18,017 nucleotides of DNA from the NCBI GenBank assembly GCA_016649785.1, contig JAENXB010000033.1, positions 1 to 18,017 on the forward strand, in the 5' to 3' direction. Position 1 is the first letter of the stretch. The number at the start of each line of letters is the position of its first letter. This document shows, piece after piece, positions 1 to 7,462 of this stretch. The translations under genes and the position numbers were made by a program. The notes under the pieces were generated by a model, which did not search any database, had not been told where the DNA came from, and saw only the letters and a program-made list of their open reading frames with translations. The stretch comes from Flavobacteriaceae bacterium. Its GTDB lineage: Bacteria > Bacteroidota > Bacteroidia > Flavobacteriales > Flavobacteriaceae.

Positions 1-126
1 AAGGACAATTACATCATCCACGTGCACGGCAAAGTAAGAATTGACAGGATTGATCACTCCGGGATCTTTAATACCGATTTGAACAGGCATACCCATCAGT
101 TACGGGTGATCAAGAAGATAATTTAA
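1..126 (+). CDS. 3' end of an unidentified gene
   Basis: An open frame enters from the left edge and ends at TAA 124-126, giving 41 C-terminal residues (KDNYIIHVHGKV... ending RVIKKII). The sequence is rich in His, Ile and basic residues and shows no membrane segment or motif that I can name. A coding reading is supported by sensible flavobacterial codon use and by the strong terminator 73 bases downstream. The start and most of the protein lie outside the window, so I assign no function. It is convergent with the TPR gene. Confidence 0.6.
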   Translation, partial: KDNYIIHVHGKVRIDRIDHSGIFNTDLNRHTHQLRVIKKII

Positions 127-198
127 ATGTAATCCAGGATTCCGGGCAAATTTCTTTTTAAATGAAATCTGTGTTGTTTTTGTTAAATGGATATAAAT

Positions 199-230
199 AA
201 AAACAGGCTGCCAAATGGCAGCCTGTTTTT
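199..230. terminator. Bidirectional intrinsic terminator
   Basis: A perfect 14-bp stem (arms 199-212 and 217-230, GC-rich core CAGGCTGCC) closes a four-base AAAT loop. A-runs on one side and T-runs on the other are part of the stem, so each strand reads a hairpin followed by a U tract. It sits between two convergent genes (stops at 126 and 257) and can end transcription of both. Confidence 0.9.
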
Positions 231-256
231 ATTATAAAATTGTAAATAAATTTTAT

Positions 257-1504
257 TTAATCTTGAATTTGATCTAGTTTCTCCTGTAAAGCTGCGGCCT
301 TTTCAGCCTCACCCAATTGGTAATAAATATTCATTGTGGTTCTGATAGCTTCAACATTTTCAGGATTGTTTTCCATTACTTTTTCTAAATATGGAAGTGC
401 TTTTCTATAAAGTCCTTTACGTTGTTCGGCAAGTTCATCATATTTTTGGGTATCGGCTTTACTCAATCCCAGGCTATTCATTTGTTCTACTATTGCTGCT
501 TCTCCGGAAAGAATTGCAGCCGCAATATTTAAACGGGCTTCAGTCAATTTAGGATTAAGTTCCAGTGCTTTATTATAATATTTGATAGCAGCTTCTATAT
601 TGCCAATTTCATAAGAAGTTACTCCCAAATTGTAATAAATGGTTGGATTATTGGGGTCCTTCTCTACAATAGCCTCCATAAGTGCCTTATATTTTTCTTT
701 ATCTCCCAATTTGTAATACATATCGGCTTCAGATTGCAATAGAGAAATATCATCAGGATTGGCTAGTTTTGCCGCTTCCATTGCCGCAATAGCTTTATCG
801 TTTTTTCCCTGATCAATATAGATCAAAGCGATGTTTTTGGCTATTTCACCTGCTTTAGAAGGAACTTTTCGATCCTCCGGATTAAGGTACTCTCCGGATT
901 TCACCATAAGATCCCTTTGTATTTTAGCCATTACCTCTTCTTCCCCGGTTTCTTTATTTACCGCAACATATTGGGTTTCAATTCCTGTATATCCAAGACC
1001 TTTTAATTCTTCGTAATATTTAAGGGCAGTATCATAGTCTCCTGCATTAATAGAATTTGAGGCTGCATAATATAAATACAAAGTATCTTTATTGTTTAAC
1101 TGATAACCGGCATATAACTTCTCTGCTGCCTTGTCGTATTTCTCTGCATTTTGATCTTTAATAGCGCTCTGAACAAGACTGTTGGTGATGGCCGCCAAAC
1201 CGTCGGCTGCTTCATCACTTCCTAATTCCTGTGCTTTTTTGAAGGCTTCAGCAGCGATTATTAAATCGGCAACCAGAGTATTTTCTCCTGTGCCAAGGTA
1301 AGCCTGACCTTTATAAAGATAAAAATCGGTTTGAAGACTTGAATTTGCTTCAGATAAATTTGGTTCGGCCTGCGTCAACAAAGTTTTTGCTTCAGCATAA
1401 CTTCCCTTCTCGATTGCCTTTCCCGCATCACGGATTTCCTTTTTTTGAGCTATCGCAACCAGCGTCAAAAATGATAATGCTATTGTTAAAATTTTGGTTT
1501 TCAT
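257..1504 (-). CDS. Secreted tetratricopeptide-repeat protein
   Basis: This 415-residue protein opens with a signal peptide: MKTK, a hydrophobic core at residues 5-17, and a probable signal peptidase I site after Ala-Ile-Ala19 before Gln20. The mature part is helical, with TPR-type units at about 26-60, 115-170 and 220-415; the clearest is around 287-320 (IYYNLGVTSYEIGNIEAAI, then YYNKALELNP). TPR units form a scaffold for protein-protein contacts, so a periplasmic or envelope-attached adaptor role is inferred; there is no catalytic motif. No lipobox cysteine is present. It begins 22 bp after the gyrA stop on the same strand with no terminator between, so it is probably co-transcribed with gyrA. 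The partner is unknown. Confidence 0.85.
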   Translation of the reverse strand: MKTKILTIALSFLTLVAIAQKKEIRDAGKAIEKGSYAEAKTLLTQAEPNLSEANSSLQTDFYLYKGQAYLGTGENTLVADLIIAAEAFKKAQELGSDEAADGLAAITNSLVQSAIKDQNAEKYDKAAEKLYAGYQLNNKDTLYLYYAASNSINAGDYDTALKYYEELKGLGYTGIETQYVAVNKETGEEEVMAKIQRDLMVKSGEYLNPEDRKVPSKAGEIAKNIALIYIDQGKNDKAIAAMEAAKLANPDDISLLQSEADMYYKLGDKEKYKALMEAIVEKDPNNPTIYYNLGVTSYEIGNIEAAIKYYNKALELNPKLTEARLNIAAAILSGEAAIVEQMNSLGLSKADTQKYDELAEQRKGLYRKALPYLEKVMENNPENVEAIRTTMNIYYQLGEAEKAAALQEKLDQIQD

Positions 1505-1526
1505 TCTGTTTTGGTTTTATGTTAAT

Positions 1527-4058
1527 TTATTCTTCTGTATCGTTTACAATAGTTGTGCCATCTGAAATTTCATCATTGAAATCAGGGGTTTCACCCTCTT
1601 CCAGATCTACAACAATTTCCTCGCTTTGCATGACTTTTGCCACAGCCGCAATCGCATCTCCTCCTTTCAGGTTGATAAGCTTAACTCCCTGAGTCGCTCG
1701 TCCCATCACCCTAAGATTCTCGATGCTCATTCTTATGGCAAGTCCGGATTTATTGATGATCATTAAATCATCTTTATCGGTTACGTCTTTAATTGCTACC
1801 AATTCCCCTGTTTTATCGGTGACAGAAATTGTTTTCACTCCTTTTCCTCCCCTGTTTGTGATCCGGTAATCTTCCAGTTTGGAACGTTTTCCGTACCCAT
1901 TTGCAGAAACTACCAGAACATCGGCATCCAAATCGTCTACGGCAATCATTCCTACCACTTCATCATTTTCATCTGCAAGGGTAATTCCCCTCACTCCTGA
2001 AGCATTTCGACCCATAGGCCTTGTTTTGCTTTCTTCAAAACGGATGGCTTTTCCACTTCTTATTGCCAACATTACCTGGCTGTTTCCTGTGGTGAGTTTT
2101 GCTTCCAATAATTCATCGTCTTCCCTGATGGTAATCGCGTTAATACCATTTACACGAGGCCTTGAATATTGTTCCAGAGAGGTTTTTTTCACCTGACCTT
2201 TTTTGGTTGCCATGATCACATAATGATTATTGATATATTCCTCATCTTTTAAATCCTGAGTACATATAAATGCTTTCACATTATCTCCCGGTTCAATATT
2301 GATCAGGTTTTGAATTGCCCTTCCTTTGGAAGTTTTACTTCCTTCAGGTATTTCATACACCCTCATCCAGAAACATTTTCCTTTTTGGGTGAAAAACAGC
2401 ATATATTGATGGTTTGTCCCTGTGAACAAATACTCCAAAAAGTCTTCACTCCTGGTGGTAGAACCTTTTTGCCCTACTCCCCCACGGTTTTGTGTTTTAT
2501 ATTCATTAAGGGATGTCCTTTTAATATATCCGGCATGTGAAATGGTAATTACCACTTGCTCATTTGGTATCATATCTTCAATACTCAAATCGCCACCGGC
2601 ATACTCGATCACAGATCTTCTGGCATCGCCATACTTTTCTTTAATTTCAAGTAATTCCTCTGTGATAACAGTCATCCTGCGTTCTTTGCTGTTCAGGATA
2701 TCCTTCAGGTCATCAATTGTTTTTAAAATTTCATCGTATTCAGCGCGAAGTTTATCCTGTTCCAGTCCGGTAAGTTGTCTCAATCGCATTTCTACAATTG
2801 CCTTGGCCTGAATTTCGGAAAGTTTAAAGCGTTCAATTAATTTTGCACGGGCTTCATCGGCATTGCTGGAAGACCTTATCAATGCGATCACTTCATCGAT
2901 ATTATCGGAAGCGATAATTAATCCTTCTAAAATATGTGCTCTTTCTTCTGCTTTGCGAAGTTCATATTGGGTTCTTCTCACCACAACTTCATGGCGATGC
3001 TCCACGAAATGGAAGATCATATCCTTGAGATTGAGCATCTCCGGACGTCCTTTAACCAATGCGATATTATTAACGCTGAAACTGGATTGAAGGGCAGTAT
3101 GTTTATAAAGCGTATTCAGGACAATATTTGGAATGGCATCCCTTTTAAGGATATACACAATCCGCATCCCGTTTCTATCAGATTCATCACGAATAGTTGA
3201 AATACCTTCTATCTTTCTATCATTGATTAAATCGGCCGTTTTTTTGATCATATCGGCTTTATTCACCTGATAGGGAATTTCGGTCACTATGATACTTTCC
3301 TTGCCGTTAACTTCTTCCAATGAGGATTTTGCCCGTACCATCACGCGACCCCGACCTGTTTTAAAGGCTTCCCGTACTCCATCATATCCATAGATCGTTC
3401 CACCTGTTGGGAAATCGGGAGCTTTGATGTAAGTAATAAGTTCGTCTATTTCAATATCGTTATTTTCAATATAAGCTATGGTCCCGTCAATTACTTCTGA
3501 AAGGTTGTGGGGTGGCATATTGGTAGCCATCCCAACAGCTATTCCGCTGGCTCCGTTAATCAAAAGGTTCGGTACCCTTGTAGGCAAAACGGTTGGTTCT
3601 TCTAAGGTATCATCAAAATTTAAGCGAAAATCCACTGTTTCTTTATCGATATCAGCCAACAGATCTTCGGCAATTTTGCGCATCCTCGCTTCGGTATATC
3701 GCATGGCAGCCGGACTGTCCCCATCAACAGATCCAAAGTTACCCTGGCCGTCTACTAACATATAGCGCAAACTCCATTCCTGCGCCATACGCACCATCGC
3801 ATCGTATACAGAAGTATCCCCATGTGGGTGATACTTTCCTAAAACTTCCCCAACGATACGGGCCGATTTTTTATGAGCGCCGGTAGCTCTAATTCCTAAT
3901 TCGTGCATTCCAAATAAAACCCTTCTGTGTACGGGTTTCAATCCGTCACGCACATCAGGCAGTGCACGTGACACAATGACGGACATCGAATAATCGATGT
4001 AAGCCGATTTCATTTCATCTTCAATGTTGATAGGAATTAACTTTTCTCCTTCAGCCAT
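1527..4058 (-). CDS. gyrA: DNA gyrase subunit A
   Basis: This 843-residue protein is the DNA-cleaving subunit of the A2B2 gyrase, which introduces negative supercoils using ATP hydrolysed by GyrB. The catalytic tyrosine is Tyr121 in AAMRYTEAR. The quinolone-resistance region reads HPHGDTSVYDAMVRMAQ (77-93); Thr82 and Asp86 align with E. coli Ser83 and Asp87 and match what I recall as the usual flavobacterial state, so no resistance change is visible. The C-terminal pinwheel starts near 510. Its first GyrA-box position reads QNRGGVG (523-529) instead of QRRGGKG, while a closer match, NRGGKG, lies at 735-740. The last 30 residues form an acidic tail. Length and motifs identify GyrA, not ParC. 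gyrB is not in the window. It is divergent from clpC. Confidence 0.98.
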   Translation of the reverse strand: MAEGEKLIPINIEDEMKSAYIDYSMSVIVSRALPDVRDGLKPVHRRVLFGMHELGIRATGAHKKSARIVGEVLGKYHPHGDTSVYDAMVRMAQEWSLRYMLVDGQGNFGSVDGDSPAAMRYTEARMRKIAEDLLADIDKETVDFRLNFDDTLEEPTVLPTRVPNLLINGASGIAVGMATNMPPHNLSEVIDGTIAYIENNDIEIDELITYIKAPDFPTGGTIYGYDGVREAFKTGRGRVMVRAKSSLEEVNGKESIIVTEIPYQVNKADMIKKTADLINDRKIEGISTIRDESDRNGMRIVYILKRDAIPNIVLNTLYKHTALQSSFSVNNIALVKGRPEMLNLKDMIFHFVEHRHEVVVRRTQYELRKAEERAHILEGLIIASDNIDEVIALIRSSSNADEARAKLIERFKLSEIQAKAIVEMRLRQLTGLEQDKLRAEYDEILKTIDDLKDILNSKERRMTVITEELLEIKEKYGDARRSVIEYAGGDLSIEDMIPNEQVVITISHAGYIKRTSLNEYKTQNRGGVGQKGSTTRSEDFLEYLFTGTNHQYMLFFTQKGKCFWMRVYEIPEGSKTSKGRAIQNLINIEPGDNVKAFICTQDLKDEEYINNHYVIMATKKGQVKKTSLEQYSRPRVNGINAITIREDDELLEAKLTTGNSQVMLAIRSGKAIRFEESKTRPMGRNASGVRGITLADENDEVVGMIAVDDLDADVLVVSANGYGKRSKLEDYRITNRGGKGVKTISVTDKTGELVAIKDVTDKDDLMIINKSGLAIRMSIENLRVMGRATQGVKLINLKGGDAIAAVAKVMQSEEIVVDLEEGETPDFNDEISDGTTIVNDTEE

Positions 4059-4079
4059 ATTAATTAGTTTATTTTAGTT

Positions 4080-4115
4080 CAAAAATATAACGTGCCAATT
4101 TACGCTTTTCGCCAA
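4080..4115 (-). promoter_or_regulatory. Candidate gyrA promoter
   Basis: On the minus strand a TATTTTTG box (4087 to 4080) matches the Bacteroidota -7 consensus TAnnTTTG. It lies 21 bases upstream of the gyrA ATG, giving a short leader. A TTG at 4115-4113 could be the -33 element, although the 25-base spacer is longer than usual. The -33 triplet falls inside one of the direct repeats described at 4111-4145. Confidence 0.4.
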
Positions 4116-4145
4116 TGTTTTAAGGGGCAAATGCCATTGTTTTAA
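4111..4145. repeat. Paired 13-bp direct repeat, 22-bp period
   Basis: GCCAATGTTTTAA (4111-4123) recurs as GCCATTGTTTTAA (4133-4145), 12 of 13 bases identical, with starts 22 bp apart, close to two helical turns. It lies upstream of the candidate gyrA promoter in the gyrA/clpC divergent region. Same-face spacing would suit a dimeric regulator, but chance is possible in AT-rich DNA. Confidence 0.5.
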
Positions 4146-4166
4146 CAAATTTTATTAACAAATTTT
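4142..4166. repeat. Tandem 12-bp direct repeat
   Basis: TTAACAAATTTT occurs at 4142-4153 and again at 4155-4166, a perfect copy with one base between (13-bp period). Read on the minus strand each copy contains ATTTG preceded by A/T-rich sequence, resembling weak -7 boxes. It overlaps the end of the preceding repeat pair. Role unknown. Confidence 0.5.
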
Positions 4167-4304
4167 TAGGCGGTTTTCGTTGATAAGTTCGTTACCTTCC
4201 ATTTTGATAATTGAAAGTTATTTTGTCTATTAGCTAACGACTCATTAAAAGGTATAATTTTTGAACATTTTAATGAAAATAAATTTTAGAGAAAGGAAAA
4301 TAAT

Positions 4305-6854
4305 ATGGACGATAATTTTTCACCCAGAGTTAAAGACGTCATTGCCTTCAGTAAAGAAGAAGCACTAAGGCTGGGACATGATTTTATAGGAACTGAGCAT
4401 CTTATGCTTGGTTTGCTTCGCGATGGGGACGGCAAAGCCATAAATATATTGAACGCTATGGACATAGATTTGGGTCAGTTAAGGCGTAAAGTAGAAATAT
4501 TAAACCCTGCCATTCCCGGGGTATCAGGAATTTCCAACGAAAAAAAGAACCTGCACCTTACCCGACAAGCAGAACGAGCATTGAAAACCACTTTTTTAGA
4601 GGCTAAATTATTTCAAAGCTCTTCTATAAATACCGCTCATTTGTTATTGTGTATTTTAAGAAATGAAAATGACCCAACTACTAAACTTCTAAATAAAATG
4701 AATATAGATTATGACGGGGTTAAAGATCAATTTAAATATATGATCACAAACGAAGATGATTATATTGAAGCTCCCAGAGCTGAATCATTTTCTGATGACG
4801 ATACAAGTTCTGACGATATGTCCAAGGACAACCCCTTTAGCAGCAGCACCGGAAAAACCAACAAGAAATCCAAGACCCCGGTTTTGGATAATTTTGGAAG
4901 GGATCTTACCGCAATGGCCGAAATTGATAAACTCGATCCTGTAGTAGGAAGGGAAAAAGAGATAGAACGTGTAAGCCAGATCTTAAGCAGGCGTAAGAAA
5001 AACAATCCGTTGCTGATAGGAGAACCCGGTGTTGGGAAATCGGCAATTGCTGAAGGTTTGGCCCTTCGAATTGTGCAGCGTAAAGTTTCAAGGATCCTTT
5101 TTGACAAGCGCGTAGTAACCCTTGATCTGGCAAGTCTTGTTGCGGGCACAAAATATCGCGGCCAGTTTGAAGAACGCATGAAGGCGGTAATGAACGAATT
5201 GGAAAAAAATGACGATATAATTCTTTTTATAGATGAAATCCATACCATAGTTGGTGCCGGTGGTGCAACGGGAAGTCTGGATGCCAGCAATATGTTCAAA
5301 CCGGCATTGGCCAGAGGGGAAATTCAATGTATTGGTGCCACAACCTTAGATGAATACAGACAGTATATCGAAAAAGACGGTGCTCTTGAAAGAAGATTCC
5401 AAAAGGTAATTGTAGAACCTACCTCTGTAGAAGAAACTATTGAAATTTTAAATAATATCAAGGATAAGTATGAAGAACATCACAATGTAAGTTATACTCC
5501 CGAGGCGATTGATGCTTGTGTAAAATTGACCAACAGGTATTTAACAGATAGGTTTCTTCCGGATAAAGCTATAGACGCTTTAGATGAGGCTGGTGCCCGG
5601 GTACATATCACCAATATTGAAGTGCCCAAGCAAATTTTAGAACTGGAACGCAAACTTGAAGAAGTGCGTGAAAGCAAAAATGTGGTAGTAAAAAAACAAA
5701 AATACGAAGAAGCTGCCAAACTTAGGGACGATGAAAAAAACCTTGAAAAACAATTGGTGATTGCCCAGGAAAATTGGGAAGTTGAATCTAAAAAACACAA
5801 GGTAACCGTTACTGAAGATAATGTAGCCGATGTTGTATCGATGATGACGGGCGTTCCTGTAAACCGGATTGCACAAACCGAAATCAAAAAACTGGCTGAA
5901 CTTCCTGTGCGAATTAAAGCAAAAGTAATTGGTCAGGACGATGCGGTAAATAAGGTTGTAAAAGCCATTCAACGTAACCGTGCAGGGTTGAAAGATCCAA
6001 ATAAACCTATTGGTTCCTTCATTTTCTTAGGTCAAACAGGCGTTGGTAAAACCCAATTGGCAAAAGTACTTGCCAGGGAATTATTTGATAATGAGGATAC
6101 CCTCATTCGAATTGACATGAGTGAATATATGGAAAAATTCGCCATTTCAAGGTTAATTGGCGCACCTCCGGGATATATTGGATATGAAGAAGGCGGACAA
6201 TTAACCGAAAAAGTACGCCGTAAACCATATGCCGTTATATTGCTTGATGAGGTTGAAAAAGCCCACCCCGATGTTTTCAACATGTTGTTGCAAGTGCTGG
6301 ATGATGGTTATTTAACCGATAGCTTAGGAAGGAAAATCGACTTCAGGAACACCATAATTATAATGACATCAAATATCGGGTCCCGTAAACTGAAAGATTT
6401 TGGTCAGGGTGTTGGATTTGGGACCGCTGCAAAACGCTCTCAACTTGATGACAATACTAAAAGTGTAATTGAAAACGCGCTTAAGAAAGCTTTTGCTCCC
6501 GAATTCCTCAACAGAATAGACGATGTCGTTATTTTTAATTCATTGGAAAGAGATGATATTCAAAAAATTATTGAAATAGAACTCTCAAAATTATATGAAA
6601 GAATAAACAATATTGGCTATTCCCTTTCCCTAAGCGACAAGGCAAAAGATTTTATTGCTGATAAGGGTTTCGATAAAGCCTATGGCGCAAGACCTTTGAA
6701 CAGGGCAATTCAAAAATATATTGAAGATGCGTTAGCTGAAGAAATTATCACATCACATTTATCTGAAGGTGATAAAATATTTATGGATCTTGATGAAGCC
6801 AAAGGCGAACTTACAATTAAAATTGAAAAAACCGCCAAGGAAACCGAATCCTAA
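4305..6854 (+). CDS. clpC: ATP-dependent Clp protease ATPase subunit ClpC
   Basis: This 849-residue Hsp100 unfoldase works as a cytosolic hexameric ring that threads substrates into ClpP. In order it has a double Clp-N repeat (about 1-145), an acidic/Ser-rich linker (155-185), AAA+ module D1 with Walker A GEPGVGKS (239-246) and Walker B ILFIDE (306-311), a coiled middle domain with a UVR-type segment starting near Lys463, AAA+ module D2 with GQTGVGKT (576-583) and VILLDE (644-649), and a C-terminal small domain. The VGF tripeptide at 703-705 is the ClpP-docking loop, which separates it from ClpB. The UVR segment favours ClpC over ClpA. clpP is not nearby. A purine-rich GAAAGGA lies about 10 bases before the ATG. 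I find no perfect TAnnTTTG box; TATAATTTTTG at 4253-4263 is the nearest candidate. Confidence 0.96.
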   Translation: MDDNFSPRVKDVIAFSKEEALRLGHDFIGTEHLMLGLLRDGDGKAINILNAMDIDLGQLRRKVEILNPAIPGVSGISNEKKNLHLTRQAERALKTTFLEAKLFQSSSINTAHLLLCILRNENDPTTKLLNKMNIDYDGVKDQFKYMITNEDDYIEAPRAESFSDDDTSSDDMSKDNPFSSSTGKTNKKSKTPVLDNFGRDLTAMAEIDKLDPVVGREKEIERVSQILSRRKKNNPLLIGEPGVGKSAIAEGLALRIVQRKVSRILFDKRVVTLDLASLVAGTKYRGQFEERMKAVMNELEKNDDIILFIDEIHTIVGAGGATGSLDASNMFKPALARGEIQCIGATTLDEYRQYIEKDGALERRFQKVIVEPTSVEETIEILNNIKDKYEEHHNVSYTPEAIDACVKLTNRYLTDRFLPDKAIDALDEAGARVHITNIEVPKQILELERKLEEVRESKNVVVKKQKYEEAAKLRDDEKNLEKQLVIAQENWEVESKKHKVTVTEDNVADVVSMMTGVPVNRIAQTEIKKLAELPVRIKAKVIGQDDAVNKVVKAIQRNRAGLKDPNKPIGSFIFLGQTGVGKTQLAKVLARELFDNEDTLIRIDMSEYMEKFAISRLIGAPPGYIGYEEGGQLTEKVRRKPYAVILLDEVEKAHPDVFNMLLQVLDDGYLTDSLGRKIDFRNTIIIMTSNIGSRKLKDFGQGVGFGTAAKRSQLDDNTKSVIENALKKAFAPEFLNRIDDVVIFNSLERDDIQKIIEIELSKLYERINNIGYSLSLSDKAKDFIADKGFDKAYGARPLNRAIQKYIEDALAEEIITSHLSEGDKIFMDLDEAKGELTIKIEKTAKETES

Positions 6855-6874
6855 TAAATCTGATTTTTTAATTC

Positions 6875-6921
6875 AAACTGCTTTAATGCTAAATAAATTA
6901 GCTTTAAAGCAGTTTTTTTTT
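6875..6921 (+). terminator. Intrinsic terminator of clpC
   Basis: A 12-bp stem (AAACTGCTTTAA 6875-6886 with 6904-6915) continues past one T-T mismatch into an inner 5-bp stem (GCTAA 6888-6892 with TTAGC 6898-6902) and a five-base loop. It is followed by a run of T to 6921. It begins 20 bases after the clpC stop. Confidence 0.88.
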
Positions 6922-6970
6922 GCGTTATAAATTCTTTTACAGGGTATTCAACATTGTTAAAAAACATCTA

Positions 6971-6978
6971 TAATTTTG
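6971..6978 (+). promoter_or_regulatory. Candidate -7 box for the STAS-like gene
   Basis: TAATTTTG matches TAnnTTTG exactly. The nearest upstream TTG (6954-6956) is only 14 bases away, shorter than the usual spacer. Transcription from here would give a leader of about 105 bases before the ATG at 7090. The remaining intergenic sequence shows no other clear signal. Confidence 0.3.
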
Positions 6979-7089
6979 CATATATAATTCATATTCAATC
7001 CCTTACCGGATAGGCATGTTTTGTGCGAATAATAAAAAATTTCCAATATAATTCTTACATTTACCAGGCATATTATTCCCTACAATTTT

Positions 7090-7461
7090 ATGACGAATAC
7101 CGAATTAATATTAGATTTTGGCAGGATTACTTTTGAAGAAAATATCCTTATTGCCGAACTTAATGAAGGAATTTTACTTGATGTTGAAAAAAACAGGAAA
7201 CTCCTGGAAATTGGAAGGAAAACTTTTAATAATGGTTCCTATGGTTATATTTCAAACCGGGTAAATTCTTATGGAGTTAATCCTATGGTTTATCTGGAAT
7301 CTGCAAGCACTCCCACTTTAAAAGCAATTGCCGTGGTTACTACAAATCCTGTGTGCAGACAAAATGCAATCCTGGAACGCCAGTTCTATAGAGACAGTAA
7401 CTCCTTTGAAGTATTCAATACTCTGGAAGAGGCTATCAATTGGATGAAATATAAGATTTAA
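7090..7461 (+). CDS. Small STAS/SpoIIAA-like protein
   Basis: This 123-residue soluble protein has no signal peptide or membrane segment. It alternates predicted strands and helices (LDFGRITFEENILIAEL, then a helix with DVEKNRKLLEIG, then GSYGYISNR, KAIAVVTTNP, and a last helix TLEEAINWMKY). By recall this matches a widespread flavobacterial family of about 120-130 residues with a STAS or SpoIIAA-like fold, often annotated as hypothetical. Such folds are usually non-catalytic regulatory or binding modules; the ligand or partner is unknown. It is a single gene between the clpC terminator and hutH. Its stop (7459-7461) is one base from the convergent hutH stop, leaving no room for separate terminators. 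Confidence 0.75.
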   Translation: MTNTELILDFGRITFEENILIAELNEGILLDVEKNRKLLEIGRKTFNNGSYGYISNRVNSYGVNPMVYLESASTPTLKAIAVVTTNPVCRQNAILERQFYRDSNSFEVFNTLEEAINWMKYKI

Positions 7462-7462
7462 A

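Noticed and set aside
3805..3815. Quinolone-resistance change in GyrA (Thr82)
   Set aside because: Thr at this position is, by recall, the normal residue in flavobacteria; Asp86 is intact.
4059..4304. Replication origin near gyrA
   Set aside because: No DnaA-box cluster and no dnaA, dnaN or gyrB nearby; the repeats here do not match DnaA boxes.
4760..5299. Antisense open frame of 179 codons opposite clpC
   Set aside because: It mirrors the codon pattern of clpC, has low-complexity Ser/Leu-rich composition and no start context or homology that I recognise.
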